Shown in pieces: positions 8,529-17,201 of a DNA stretch of 50,676 nucleotides. This DNA comes from a virus. A model generated the notes under the pieces. It saw nothing but the letters and a program-made list of their open reading frames with translations, ran no database searches and was not told the origin of the DNA. The stretch is taken from the IMG/VR virus record IMGVR_UViG_3300037189_033833, positions 1 through 50,676 of that record. The stretch is one strand, 5' to 3'. The position numbers and the translations under genes were made by a program. Numbering within the stretch: position 1 is the stretch's first letter; each line of letters begins with the position of its first letter.

Positions 8529-10195
8529 CACTGCGCCTCCGGATCTGCAATCGTCTTGTTGGCAGGCACGTCGTAGAGCCCCATCGCCGCCCAGCTTGGC
8601 GGCTCGAGGCCGGCCTCGCGGAACCGCGCTATGGTGTTCTTACGCGCCTGGATCATGTCGTCGCCGTCGACGCCCTGCTCGGCACAGATCTCGTCGTAAT
8701 CCATGAGCGCACTGTCCATGCCCAGGATCGCGCCTTTCACCTCGGCGACGGGATCGATCCAACCGCGGCCGGGCCCGATCCACTTCGCGCGGGCGTAGGC
8801 CTCGCGGAACTCGGCGAAATCGGGCGCGCCCGCCGGTAGGGGCACGTCGTCAACATCGTGCGCCTCTTCCACATGGCAGCTGTAGACGGGCTGGCAGGTG
8901 CCGGTCGCGAAGTCGTCCCGTCGACGCGACATCGTTTTCCAAAATTCGAGCATGGCGCCGCGCGCGCTCGAATAGTTGACGTCAGACCAGTCGTTGGAAA
9001 CCTGCTGCGCCGACAGGCCGCCCGCCGAGGCGACGTTGCGGAGAACTGCCTTTTCGAAGGCGACGAAGTTGGTGCTGGGGCGCTTCGTGTCGAGCTGCTC
9101 CAGCTTTTCGCCCGGAAATAGCTTCGCGAGGTTAGGCCCGGCGCCCGGGATGCGGAGCCGGGCATCGTCATGGTAGGAGGCGCGTGCTTCCTGGTAATTG
9201 CCGATGCTCTCACCGGCGGAAAACGCCTCTTCGGCAAACTCCGGATCGAATGGGCTTTCCAGCCAGGCGCCGAAGATCGCGTTCAGCAACGAGGCATCGA
9301 GTTCGGCAACGTCGTAGCGGAACAGCATCTTGAGGCGCTGCACGACTGGCCCAAGGATCCCGACGCCACCACGGTGCTGATCTGCGCGATCCGATTCGAA
9401 GTCGTGGATGATGACCGGGCGGCCCCACTCGGTTTCGCGCTCGATCCGGTCCCACGTCAGCGATTTGCCAGCGCTGAACCAGTCCCCCTGATGCGCGCGC
9501 CGGATATGATAGGCGATGGCGACGCCGTCTTCGTCGATCTCGACACCGCCTCGATTGGTGGCAGTGTCGAGGCCCATCTGCGGGTTCGACAGCCGATCCG
9601 GATCAATCAGCTGCATCGAAGTGGCGTAGCGCGCCCGACCATAGCCGAGCCGTTCAGGCCGCCACTGCGAATGGATGACGTCGTCACCGTCGATGAGCTT
9701 ATGGCGGAAAGCCACACGGAACATCTGCGGGATCGTCAGCCGTCGCTGCGCGTCGCTCCATTTGCCGTCGCTGAGCGCCCAGGTGCGATAGCTCGCGTCG
9801 AGCGCCTTCGAATATTCATATGCCCAGGTGGCGTCGAACGCCTTGTTGCCCGTGTAATAGGCGAGTGCGCGCCAGTCCGGCTTGGCGATCGGGCGAAAGT
9901 TCGCGCCGACGGCATTGTCGAGAACGCGTGTGATCGCGCCGGATGCCCATCCATCATTGCGAACCAGGTCACGCATGCGCGCGACGATCGTGTCGCGGTA
10001 TGGGTTGAGCTCGCCGTCGGTGGACCAGAGGTAGGGGTTCCACTCCGCGGTATGGGCACCGAACCGGTCGGCCGCGTCATAGGGCACGTTGTTGCCGCCA
10101 GTCAGCGCCGCCGCCCTCGGCCGGCCAGATGAGCGCGGCGCTGCCGGAACCATCGGGTTACCGCGGGCATCCAGAATGCGAACGGCACCCGTCAT
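8528..10195 (-). CDS. Portal protein (lambda gpB family)
   Basis: A 555-residue portal protein. The N-terminal section has NPYLWSTDGELNPYRDTIVARMRDLVRNDGWASGAITRVLDN, the mark of lambda-type portals (quoted here in parts: STDGELNPYRDTIVARMRD, then LVRNDGWASGAITRVLDN). The family's WSDVNYSSARGAMLEFW block is near residue 430. Start ATG 10193-10195 overlaps the gpW stop (ATGA), better than an open frame continuing further upstream. The dodecameric portal is the DNA entry channel and docking site of the terminase. Confidence 0.93.
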   Translation of the reverse strand: MTGAVRILDARGNPMVPAAPRSSGRPRAAALTGGNNVPYDAADRFGAHTAEWNPYLWSTDGELNPYRDTIVARMRDLVRNDGWASGAITRVLDNAVGANFRPIAKPDWRALAYYTGNKAFDATWAYEYSKALDASYRTWALSDGKWSDAQRRLTIPQMFRVAFRHKLIDGDDVIHSQWRPERLGYGRARYATSMQLIDPDRLSNPQMGLDTATNRGGVEIDEDGVAIAYHIRRAHQGDWFSAGKSLTWDRIERETEWGRPVIIHDFESDRADQHRGGVGILGPVVQRLKMLFRYDVAELDASLLNAIFGAWLESPFDPEFAEEAFSAGESIGNYQEARASYHDDARLRIPGAGPNLAKLFPGEKLEQLDTKRPSTNFVAFEKAVLRNVASAGGLSAQQVSNDWSDVNYSSARGAMLEFWKTMSRRRDDFATGTCQPVYSCHVEEAHDVDDVPLPAGAPDFAEFREAYARAKWIGPGRGWIDPVAEVKGAILGMDSALMDYDEICAEQGVDGDDMIQARKNTIARFREAGLEPPSWAAMGLYDVPANKTIADPEAQ

Positions 10196-10440
10196 CGAAG
10201 CACGAACCCCGTCATGCGGCGCGACCCGCCAGGCATGTTGAGCGCACGCTTCAGCTGCATGATGAGAGCGGTGCATTCCGCCACGGTGGTGACGCGCTTC
10301 GTCAGCGACTTGGCGCCGTCGCCTTGCGTGTAGGAGACGGACGCGATCGAATTGCCCGACATCAGCTGTATCAGAGCCGCTTGCGCAGACGCCAGGGCGG
10401 CGCGCAGCTGCGGTTCGGGCAGGCCGTCGAATAGGCTCAT
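10192..10440 (-). CDS. gpW-like head-tail joining protein
   Basis: An 82-residue protein with two helices (PQLRAALASAQAALIQLMSG) followed by a short beta hairpin, SVSYTQGDGAKSLTK, and a second helix. This is the lambda gpW pattern, in which the protein plugs the portal and prepares the tail binding site. It lies between large terminase and portal as in lambda A-W-B, with ATGA overlaps on both sides. Confidence 0.85.
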   Translation of the reverse strand: MSLFDGLPEPQLRAALASAQAALIQLMSGNSIASVSYTQGDGAKSLTKRVTTVAECTALIMQLKRALNMPGGSRRMTGFVLR

Positions 10441-12659
10441 GGCCGTCCTCCTCTTGCCAGCCGGGCGCCCAGCGACAGTTTTTTGGCCGGTGCGGCGCTA
10501 GTGACTGACACAACCGGAGCAGCAGCGGTTGTCGCCGGTGGCGCTGGCGATGAGCTCGGCATCGCCGGTGTCGGCGGCGCTTCAGCGTCGGGGAGGTGGT
10601 CGCTTTCGTCGCGATCCCCATCGTCAGGATCGCCGACCACCTCGGTATGCGGCGTCACCTCCGCGCCGACCTTGTCCGCCTCACGGTTCAGCTTCAGGCC
10701 AGTGTGCATTAGGCCGCGAAGCGCGGCGAGCGCATAGACGCGGCAGTCGAGGCGTTCGTTCGCCCGTCCGGCGATCGGGACCCAACGGCGGATTTTCTGT
10801 GAACCTTCGCCTTTAATTTCGATCTGCTCGGACGTGAGCTGTTCGAAGGCGGGGAGGTCCCAATCCCCGTTGAAGTGCATGTACCCAGGCCCAGGAGTGG
10901 GCTTGGGCAGATAGCTCTGAAGAATGGTGTCCTTACCGGCGTTCACGCCGAGAATAATCGGCCGAAACGTCTTTTTTGATCGCGAGGACGGCCGTTTGGT
11001 CGGCCACAGCGGATTACGAAAACCCGTCCGCGCACTCTCGCCTTTGATCGCCCACCACTTACGTCGCAGGTTTTCCTTCGAAAATGCGTAGACAGCGTCC
11101 GTATGGTGGCCGCCGCTGTCCTGGCACGCTGCGGCGATCGTGAAAGGTCGCTCGTCGGCTCGATACCACGTCCGCGATAGGAACCGTTCCAGCTGGGCGC
11201 GAACATCGGGATCGCTCATCTCGCCGTCGATGACGTGATGTTCGATTGACCAGCTTTCCTCGTCGCGCCCCCATCCGACGACTTCGATCTCGATGCGGTA
11301 ATCTTGCGTATCGATGCCGGCCGTCAGCATCGCGACGCCGTTGGGTACGAACCCTTCAGGCCAATTCTCGCGGCGGGCGAGCAGCGCATGCCCATCGACC
11401 TGCTTGGCCATGTGCTTGCGATAGGTCAGCGCCAACTGCGTATTATAGAAGGTGAGCTTGCCGTCCTCGTCCGTGATGGCGAGGAACTTCTCGGCCATCC
11501 GCGGCGGGGAATCGTTTTGCCACGGGCTATAGAGCTTGCCCGCCTGGAAACCGGCATGGATGTTCGGCACGGCCCAGGTGCCGCATTCGCTGCACTTTGC
11601 CCTATAAACGGCGTGCCGAGGGCCTTCCCACCAGTCCCAGATGCGATCAACCGCCGCCGACCCGGTCTCGCTATGCCACTCAGCCTCGTAGCGATCGAGC
11701 GGCTTTTGGAAGACGCCGCAGCATTCGAACGGACGCGTCTGATGCCAGCGGATCGTGCCGAGCGAGCGCAGGCGCTGACCTTCGGTCCAGCTTTCCTTGC
11801 AGCTTTCGCAGTAAACCTGCGCCGTTTCCGGGCGGTGCGTCTTGCCGTCTTTTCCCTTTTCCCAATGAACGTGACGGAAGAAGTCGAGAAACTGGCGATG
11901 ACCGCAATGAGGGCAGGCGACCGACGCGCGACGCTGGTCGGACTGGTTGAAGCGAACCTCGATCTTGCTCTCGCCCGTGACCGTTGGCGAGCAGACCGCA
12001 ACGTCGAGCGAGTTCGATTCGAACGTGGCGAGACGCTCGGCGCCGATGAGGAGCGGGTCGCCCTCCTTCAGGGGCGCGTACTTATCGACCTCGTCGAAGA
12101 GGATGATCCGGATCGGCCGGCGGGCGAGGTTGTCGGGGCTGCCGGCGCCGACGATTCCGAGGAAACCGCCGGGGAAGGCCTTGTAATCAAGCGTGTCGCC
12201 CGCGTCGCGCGTCTTGGAGGCGCCGACCAGGCCCCTTAGGACCGGCGTCGCTTTGATGAAGGGCGCCACGCGCTCCTTCGAAAACTGGAGGGCCGCCGTG
12301 TCCTTCGGCTGGACGATCAGCATCGGACAGGGGTCGAGGTGGGCGTGATACCCCGTGATGTTCTCGATCAGCGTCGTCTTGAGCAGCTGCGTCGCGACCA
12401 TCGCCGAGATCTTGCGGCAGCCTGGCTCCGTCGCTGCCAGCATCGGCCCGCGGGCGATTTCCACGCGCCCGGTACGGTATTTGCCCGAGGTGCTCCCCGC
12501 CTCCTTGGCGAGGACGCGATATCGATCTGCCCATTCAGGTAGGCTGATACGCGGCGGCGGCGTCCAACCTCGTCGACTAGCTCGGCGGAGACGATCAGCT
12601 TTCGACGGCGGTGAAGTCGAGATCCGGCTCGCCGAGCTCATCAAGCTGCTGGTGGACAT
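10437..12659 (-). CDS. Terminase large subunit (lambda gpA family)
   Basis: A 740-residue DNA packaging motor. The family start PPPRISLPEWADRYRVL appears near residue 35. An ATPase domain follows, with Walker B-like ILFDEVDKY near residue 190, then two zinc-binding pairs, CPHCG and CESC, and a third pair CSEC. The C-terminal nuclease domain includes GIDTQDYRIEIEVVGWG and CQDSGGHHTDAVYAF. The last 80 residues are Pro/Ala-rich. The ATG at 12657-12659 overlaps the small subunit gene by 65 bases; the ATG at 12639-12641 is an alternative. It should cut cos and pump DNA, and it is the only large terminase in the window. Confidence 0.94.
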   Translation of the reverse strand: MSTSSLMSSASRISTSPPSKADRLRRASRRGWTPPPRISLPEWADRYRVLAKEAGSTSGKYRTGRVEIARGPMLAATEPGCRKISAMVATQLLKTTLIENITGYHAHLDPCPMLIVQPKDTAALQFSKERVAPFIKATPVLRGLVGASKTRDAGDTLDYKAFPGGFLGIVGAGSPDNLARRPIRIILFDEVDKYAPLKEGDPLLIGAERLATFESNSLDVAVCSPTVTGESKIEVRFNQSDQRRASVACPHCGHRQFLDFFRHVHWEKGKDGKTHRPETAQVYCESCKESWTEGQRLRSLGTIRWHQTRPFECCGVFQKPLDRYEAEWHSETGSAAVDRIWDWWEGPRHAVYRAKCSECGTWAVPNIHAGFQAGKLYSPWQNDSPPRMAEKFLAITDEDGKLTFYNTQLALTYRKHMAKQVDGHALLARRENWPEGFVPNGVAMLTAGIDTQDYRIEIEVVGWGRDEESWSIEHHVIDGEMSDPDVRAQLERFLSRTWYRADERPFTIAAACQDSGGHHTDAVYAFSKENLRRKWWAIKGESARTGFRNPLWPTKRPSSRSKKTFRPIILGVNAGKDTILQSYLPKPTPGPGYMHFNGDWDLPAFEQLTSEQIEIKGEGSQKIRRWVPIAGRANERLDCRVYALAALRGLMHTGLKLNREADKVGAEVTPHTEVVGDPDDGDRDESDHLPDAEAPPTPAMPSSSPAPPATTAAAPVVSVTSAAPAKKLSLGARLARGGRP

Positions 12660-13263
12660 ACGGCTTCAGCGCCTCCGCCAGCGCGGCGCCATCGATATCG
12701 AGATCGGCGGCGAGCAGGGGCGCGAACCGCGAAGGGAACGCCATCCACGCGTCGCGCGCGGCGCGCCGGTCATCGAAAATCACCGCCTCGGCAACCTCGA
12801 TCTCAACGAGCTTGCTGGCCTCCTTCTGCGCGGCGAGCAGGTGCTTCAGCGCGAGAGCATTCTCTTTGATCGCGACCGCTTCGACCTTGGATCGAAACTG
12901 CCCTGCGAGCAGCTCTTCGATGAAGCCGGTAGCGATCGCCTCGTCGATCTCGTCGTCTTCCGCGGCCGCTTTGAAGTCGGCAACAACCTCGTCAATGACC
13001 GCAACAACCTCAGGCGCAACAGGAGACTTGTTGCGTTTCTTGTTGCGCCCGCTGTTGCGGGGGCTTGTTGCGGGTGCGGGAGTAGCCGTCGCGGCCGCCG
13101 ATTTGAACCGTCCCAGCCCAGCTTTGCGCAGCGCTTCGTCGGAGGCGCGCACGTCGACCAGCTTGCCGGAAAGCGTGATAAAACCGCGCCTTACCCAGTT
13201 CTGCACTGCCTGCCGCTTCATGCCGTGCGTTTCCGCATAGGCCGTTATCGACAGCAGCGTCAT
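12595..13263 (-). CDS. Terminase small subunit (gpNu1-like)
   Basis: A 222-residue protein. Residues 1-50 form a winged helix-turn-helix for cos binding (MTLLSITAYAETHGMKRQAV then QNWVRRGFITLSGKLVD). Residues 60-80 are a linker rich in Asn, Arg, Lys and Ser. The C-terminal half is helical and should bind the large subunit. A strong purine-rich site (GGGGGAGGGGG) precedes the ATG at 13261-13263. The linker-coding DNA holds seven GTTGC/GCAAC pentamers. The N-terminus is shared with the protein at 26072-26659; the C-terminus is not. Confidence 0.85.
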   Translation of the reverse strand: MTLLSITAYAETHGMKRQAVQNWVRRGFITLSGKLVDVRASDEALRKAGLGRFKSAAATATPAPATSPRNSGRNKKRNKSPVAPEVVAVIDEVVADFKAAAEDDEIDEAIATGFIEELLAGQFRSKVEAVAIKENALALKHLLAAQKEASKLVEIEVAEAVIFDDRRAARDAWMAFPSRFAPLLAADLDIDGAALAEALKPYVHQQLDELGEPDLDFTAVES

Positions 13264-13279
13264 CGGCGCCCCCTCCCCC

Positions 13280-13379
13280 GCAACAAGCGACCCCCCGCAA
13301 CAAACTTTTCGACCCCGTAGCTGGGCGAGCATCGGGGTGCGCAATTACCCCCGATGCAGAAGGGGGCAGGAGGGACCCA
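13280..13379 (-). other. Candidate helper cos site
   Basis: The 127-base gap right of the small terminase holds two GCAAC pentamers (13280 and 13298) and then a block at 13303-13379 that is repeated at 27013-27089 with 64 of 77 bases equal. Positions 13332-13353 are identical over 22 bases and contain the inverted arms GGGGT and ACCCC around GCGCAATT. In lambda the order is cosN, cosB, then Nu1; here it is block, GCAAC repeats, then small subunit, which fits. The exact nick positions cannot be read from sequence. Confidence 0.65.
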
Positions 13380-13390
13380 TTCGCGCTGGG

Positions 13391-13800
13391 CTAGCGACGC
13401 GCGGTGGCGAGGGCGCGGCGCAGCGCGGCGTCGAAGGCGGCGGCGGCATTCCGCTGGATGTACCGGCGGGCGGCCTGCTCGAACGGCAGTCGCTTGCGCA
13501 CTGGCGTCGTATCCTCGAACTGGATCAGGAGCTTCAGGCCTTGGCGAGGCTGGGCTCCGCTTGCCCGTCGCCCCTTCGCGGCCTTGGCCTTCGCTGGGCG
13601 CTGCCAAACGCCATTGATGACGCGGCCGGACTTCGTCTTGATTGGACCGATGTAGACGTTCGGCTTCGCGCGCAGTGAGGCGAGCTTGCTCTTCGGCAGG
13701 TTGCCGTACTGGTTGAGGCCGACGGCACGCGGAGCGAGCATGCCGCGCTTGGTGCCGAGCGAACGATCTCCGCCGAAGACGTAAGGGGCCAGATATTCGG
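13391..13800 (-). pseudogene. 3' part of a helper virion-region gene split by the inner element
   Basis: This frame runs from the left end of the inner element (core TATTCGG at 13794-13800) to 13391. It codes for EYLAPYVFGGDRSLGTKRG, a middle basic region, and a helical C-terminus ending in ALATARR. The first in-frame ATG is only at 13739-13741. Joined with 33341-33600, it gives a continuous 221-codon frame. The whole protein looks like a minor tail or virion morphogenesis protein, but I cannot name its family. It lies just upstream of the helper cos. Confidence 0.85.
13794..13800. other. attL core TATTCGG of the inner element
   Basis: The 7-base core is repeated at 33341-33347. Helper coding sequence lies to its left; to its right is element DNA leading to the recombinase gene 20 bases on. 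Flanking bases agree only partly, so the true crossover region may be slightly different. Confidence 0.75.
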
Positions 13801-13819
13801 TTTGGTTTTTATCGTTTAG

Positions 13820-15061
13820 TTACAGTGCGCTTAGGCCCCGTGCGTCACTAATGCGCAATGGCTTTGCGAAAACCGATGGCGCGACGGGTTCAATTTCGGC
13901 GCCGGTGAGGCGATGCGCCAGGGCGTCCACCGCCTCCAGCGACTGCGCCCGCTTCTCGATGCTGTGGGCGTAAACCTGCATGGTGATGTTCACGTTGGCG
14001 TGTCCCAGCTGCGCCGCAACGTCGGGCAGAGGCCATCCGTTTTCAATCATCCAGCTCGCAGCGAAATGTCGCAGGGCGTGGAAGCGGAAGGACTGCCCGT
14101 CCTTCAATCCCGCCCGTTCGAGCAGCGCCGACCAGCTCTTCGTCCACCAAGCACCATATCCGATCGGGAGGTTGTGGCACGTCTGGAACACCAGGCTGTC
14201 CGGTCCTTCCGGCGGGAAGTCGGCAACATAGGCGCGAAGCAGCGCCAGCATGGAGGTAGGCAGCCGGATATCGCGCCGGCCCGCCTTCGTTTTCGGATCG
14301 ACCAGCTTCGTGCGATCGACGCGGCTCAGCGACGTGCGCACGCGGAGAATGCCTGCGTCGAGGTCGAGGTTCTTCGATTGCAGCCCGGCAATCTCGCCCC
14401 ATCGCATGCCCAGGAATGCCGCCAGCGACACGAAACATTGCAGCGTGGCCGTGGGGCGGCGTTTGGCCTTGTGGTAGCGCTGCCCGGCCGCGGCGAGCAG
14501 CGCCCGCACGTCGTCCAAACGAAATTGCCGGATGGGTTCCGTTCGAGCGATTCTCACGATCGGGGAAATCGATGCGGTAGGATTGATCCGCGCCCATTTA
14601 TACCGGATCGCGAAATCCATAATCATCTTGAGCAGACTGATGCAATTGGTGACGGTTTTCGGGGCATAGCCGTCAAGGCGCAGCTGGCCGATCCATGTTT
14701 CAATCTGATGGACCTCCAGTTCGGTGACGATGATGTTCCCGATGCGCGGGCGCAGCAGGCTATCGATACGCTGCGAATATTGGGCGACGGACGATGCCCG
14801 CATCGCGCCGCGCTTCGCGGCCTGATCGATGTGCCGAACATATTCCGTGGCAACGAAGTCGATCGTCTTCGCCTGCGATGCTGGGATATGCTCGCGATGC
14901 AGCAACTCGGTTTCTACCTTGTTCCGGTAGATGTCCGCTTCCTTTTTGCGTTGGAACGTCTTCTGACGGTAAGCCCCGCCCTGGTCCTTGTAGCGGACCG
15001 CCCACGCCTCTTTTTTCGTGCCGTCCGGTGCGGTCCACGATCGCTTCGATACGCTGGCCAT
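13820..15061 (-). CDS. int: Tyrosine recombinase / integrase of the inner element
   Basis: A 413-residue phage integrase. Residues 1-60 look like an arm-binding domain, 65-160 the SAM-like core-binding domain, and 200-370 the catalytic domain, with Arg220 (LGMRWGEI), a Lys near 259 (KTKAGRRDI), His328-x-x-Arg331 (HALRH), His354 (LGHANV) and nucleophile Tyr364 (VYAH). Its start overlaps the previous stop (TAATG). It ends 20 bases from the attL core, the expected place for an enzyme that inserts and excises this element. Confidence 0.95.
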   Translation of the reverse strand: MASVSKRSWTAPDGTKKEAWAVRYKDQGGAYRQKTFQRKKEADIYRNKVETELLHREHIPASQAKTIDFVATEYVRHIDQAAKRGAMRASSVAQYSQRIDSLLRPRIGNIIVTELEVHQIETWIGQLRLDGYAPKTVTNCISLLKMIMDFAIRYKWARINPTASISPIVRIARTEPIRQFRLDDVRALLAAAGQRYHKAKRRPTATLQCFVSLAAFLGMRWGEIAGLQSKNLDLDAGILRVRTSLSRVDRTKLVDPKTKAGRRDIRLPTSMLALLRAYVADFPPEGPDSLVFQTCHNLPIGYGAWWTKSWSALLERAGLKDGQSFRFHALRHFAASWMIENGWPLPDVAAQLGHANVNITMQVYAHSIEKRAQSLEAVDALAHRLTGAEIEPVAPSVFAKPLRISDARGLSAL

Positions 15062-15906
15062 TACCGGCCTCCCTTCATGCTGTTCCAGTGGTCGAGCGCC
15101 GCCGTGCTGGCGACGGTGCAACCGTCATCCTGATAGGTGGGCAACCGACGTTCGGCGTCGAGACGCGTCACGTCCGCCGCCGGTATGCCCAAGTGCGCGG
15201 CAATGGCCCGATGCCCGTAGAGCAGCGCAGGTGACGCCGCCGCCGACGCTGGCGAAGGCGCCGCCCTTGATGAGCCCCCACCCGCATCGGATGCTTGCGA
15301 TCCAGCGCGCTTTGTCGGGTCGCGGGGACCATACCGCCTGCTACCCTTTGGTACTTCAGCAGCATTCGCAGACAACGCACCATCAAGCTCGATGCGTCGC
15401 GCGCAAATGCGGCTTCCCAGGCGGAAGGTTGGAAGGTTGCCCTTATCATGGAGGTGCGACGCGACCCGCTTCGGCAAGCCGAGGTATTCCGCGATGGCAT
15501 CCATCCCGTACAGAATGCCGTTGGCCTCCCGTTGCGCCTGATCCGCCTCTCGTTGGGCCTCCAAGGAAGCCGCCTTACGTGCCCGGTACATCTCAACCTG
15601 CGAAGCGCGGTCAGCGATGCGTGCCGCAATGACGGACGGATCGGTTATCGGCGCCCTCCCCCTCTGCTGTGACTGCTCCACAGCAACAGTTTCCGCCGTT
15701 GCTCGCCCGCCCTTCGGTATTTTAAGACGCGCTTTGCGGTCCTCGGCGTAGCGGTCGAGGGCTGAGGGCCGTGCGTACACGGTATTTCCGGTCCCTTGGC
15801 GGAAGGTGGGCAGCCAGCCCTTGTCGGCTTCGGATTTCGCGAGAGACACGGTTATTCCAAGATGCGCGGCGATCGCCTTGTAGCCGTGGATCAGGTCGGG
15901 CTTCAT
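15061..15906 (-). CDS. Triple AlpA/excisionase-like DNA-binding protein
   Basis: A 281-residue protein with three similar DNA-binding units: HGYKAIAAHLGITVSLAKSE (from about residue 7), YGMDAIAEYLGLPKRVASHL (about 133) and YGHRAIAAHLGIPAADVTRL (about 230). Each is followed by an LPT(F/Y) wing and a charged helix. Linkers are Ala/Arg- or Ser/Ala-rich. The single-domain protein at 32939-33166 has the same unit. Placed between antirepressor and recombinase with overlapping ends, it may control excision or bind several arm sites at once. Each unit is recognisable as MerR/AlpA-like; the function of the triple form is inferred. Confidence 0.75.
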   Translation of the reverse strand: MKPDLIHGYKAIAAHLGITVSLAKSEADKGWLPTFRQGTGNTVYARPSALDRYAEDRKARLKIPKGGRATAETVAVEQSQQRGRAPITDPSVIAARIADRASQVEMYRARKAASLEAQREADQAQREANGILYGMDAIAEYLGLPKRVASHLHDKGNLPTFRLGSRICARRIELDGALSANAAEVPKGSRRYGPRDPTKRAGSQASDAGGGSSRAAPSPASAAASPALLYGHRAIAAHLGIPAADVTRLDAERRLPTYQDDGCTVASTAALDHWNSMKGGR

Positions 15907-16682
15907 GCCACCCTCCGTTCGTTCGTCAGCAACTCGGCGAGCTTCGTCAGCCCCTTCGCCGTCACCATGACCTGAAACGTCGAGCGCTCCGGCTGGCCGG
16001 GCGGCTGGTATCTGACCAGCCTGTGTTCCAGGTATCCCGCGTCGACCTTCGCCTGATAGGCAAGGATCCGTTCGCCGTCCGGCCGGCGGTAGGTCCACCC
16101 GTGCGTGCGCAGCCATTCGCCCAGCGCGCGTGGGCCGATCTGCAACGTCTTCGCCGCCGCCGTGATGTTCATGCTGCCTTCGGTGCCGGCGATCCGGTCG
16201 AGCGCTTCCGCCTTGGGCGCCAGCGTCGCGTTCTCGCCAGCAAGGGCGGTGTTTCGGTCCTCAAGCTCCAGGACCCGCTCCGAATAGCCGAGCAGCAGCC
16301 CGCGCAGCGCGGCGGGGTCATTAAGCGCCGCCGCCGTCGTCGCAGTGCCGTAAGCGCCGGACTTGCGCAGGGCGGGGATGACGTCGCCGGTGATCCACTT
16401 GCGGAACCGGTATGGCGCGGTGCCCGGCGTCATCGCATCGCGGCATCGGAGCGCCAACGTATAGACGCCTGCCTCCGACAGCGCGGTCGTTTCCTGCGCG
16501 CCGCCGGGGGTGTCGGAGATTACGACACCCTTCTCGTCAGGATCGAGCTTGGCCACCGCGTCCCGTGCGTTCGCCAGCCCCAGGGCACGGCAAACGTCGT
16601 TGGCGATGAACCACGCCTGCCCGTCTCGCTCGATCGCGCGAACGGGGGTCGTGTCGAATTGAAATGGTGTGATCGCGTTCAT
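15903..16682 (-). CDS. Phage antirepressor with BRO-N and KilAC-like domains
   Basis: A 259-residue protein. Residues 1-110 form a BRO-N domain (WFIANDVCRALGLANARDAV, then ALSEAGVYTLALRCRDA and FRKWITGDVIPALRKSG). The middle is coiled coil, and residues 165-255 match the KilAC antirepressor C-terminus (LQIGPRALGEWLRTHGWTYR). Such proteins titrate a repressor or regulate lytic genes. Start ATG 16680-16682 is used rather than one 12 bases upstream. Its stop overlaps the next gene start by ATGA. Confidence 0.9.
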   Translation of the reverse strand: MNAITPFQFDTTPVRAIERDGQAWFIANDVCRALGLANARDAVAKLDPDEKGVVISDTPGGAQETTALSEAGVYTLALRCRDAMTPGTAPYRFRKWITGDVIPALRKSGAYGTATTAAALNDPAALRGLLLGYSERVLELEDRNTALAGENATLAPKAEALDRIAGTEGSMNITAAAKTLQIGPRALGEWLRTHGWTYRRPDGERILAYQAKVDAGYLEHRLVRYQPPGQPERSTFQVMVTAKGLTKLAELLTNERRVA

Positions 16683-16739
16683 GGGTATCTCCATGAGAAT
16701 GGCCCCGCCGCGCCGCCGATCGGCTGGCGGGGCGAGTTT

Positions 16740-16949
16740 TCATTCGCTCCAGGTGAGCTGCAGGCGCAGTGCGATGTGGCGCAGCGGGTGTTCGAACATG
16801 TCCCCGTACATCTGCCGCGCGGCATCCTGCTCGGCCTCAGATCGGCCTTTGACTTGCCATCCGATGCCGTACCCACGGCCATGTCGCCAGACCACGCCGC
16901 CGGTTGCGCGGAATGCGCGGAGCCAGCGCTTTGCGCTCCACCCGCTCAC
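16740..16949 (-). CDS. Small basic protein, unknown function
   Basis: A 69-residue Trp- and Arg-rich protein (SGWSAKRWLRAFRATGGVVW) with a GTG start that overlaps the previous stop (GTGA). No family recognised. It belongs to the leftward regulatory operon of the inner element. Confidence 0.6.
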   Translation of the reverse strand: MSGWSAKRWLRAFRATGGVVWRHGRGYGIGWQVKGRSEAEQDAARQMYGDMFEHPLRHIALRLQLTWSE

Positions 16950-17152
16950 TGCGACACCTTGAAGGCAAGCGCCATCAGCGTCTGCGCGCCCCTTGTCGCA
17001 CCCGCCAGAATGGTATGAGTGGCCGGTTCCGCGCGCCCATCCTCCAGATTGAGCGCCACAAGGGAGAGGACCGCGTATGCTTCCTCAATGTAGTCGCAGG
17101 CTTCCATGCTCAGGGGGGATGCCCCCAAGAGCTTCATTCGAGGATCGATCAT
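16946..17152 (-). CDS. Small helical protein, unknown function
   Basis: A 68-residue protein from the ATG at 17150-17152 (MIDPRMKLLGASPLSMEACD), with two predicted helices. The frame is open further upstream, but the upstream part is Arg-rich and looks non-coding. No family recognised. It is coupled to the next gene by GTGA. Confidence 0.6.
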   Translation of the reverse strand: MIDPRMKLLGASPLSMEACDYIEEAYAVLSLVALNLEDGRAEPATHTILAGATRGAQTLMALAFKVSQ

Positions 17153-17201
17153 CACGGCCGAGCCTCCCTCAGCAATAGACCGCTGGTCGTTTGGCGCGCC
17201 G

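Noticed and set aside
10196-10621. Upstream continuation of the portal frame over the gpW gene
   Set aside because: It overlaps gpW and the large terminase end and is not protein-like; the ATGA overlap supports the start at 10195.
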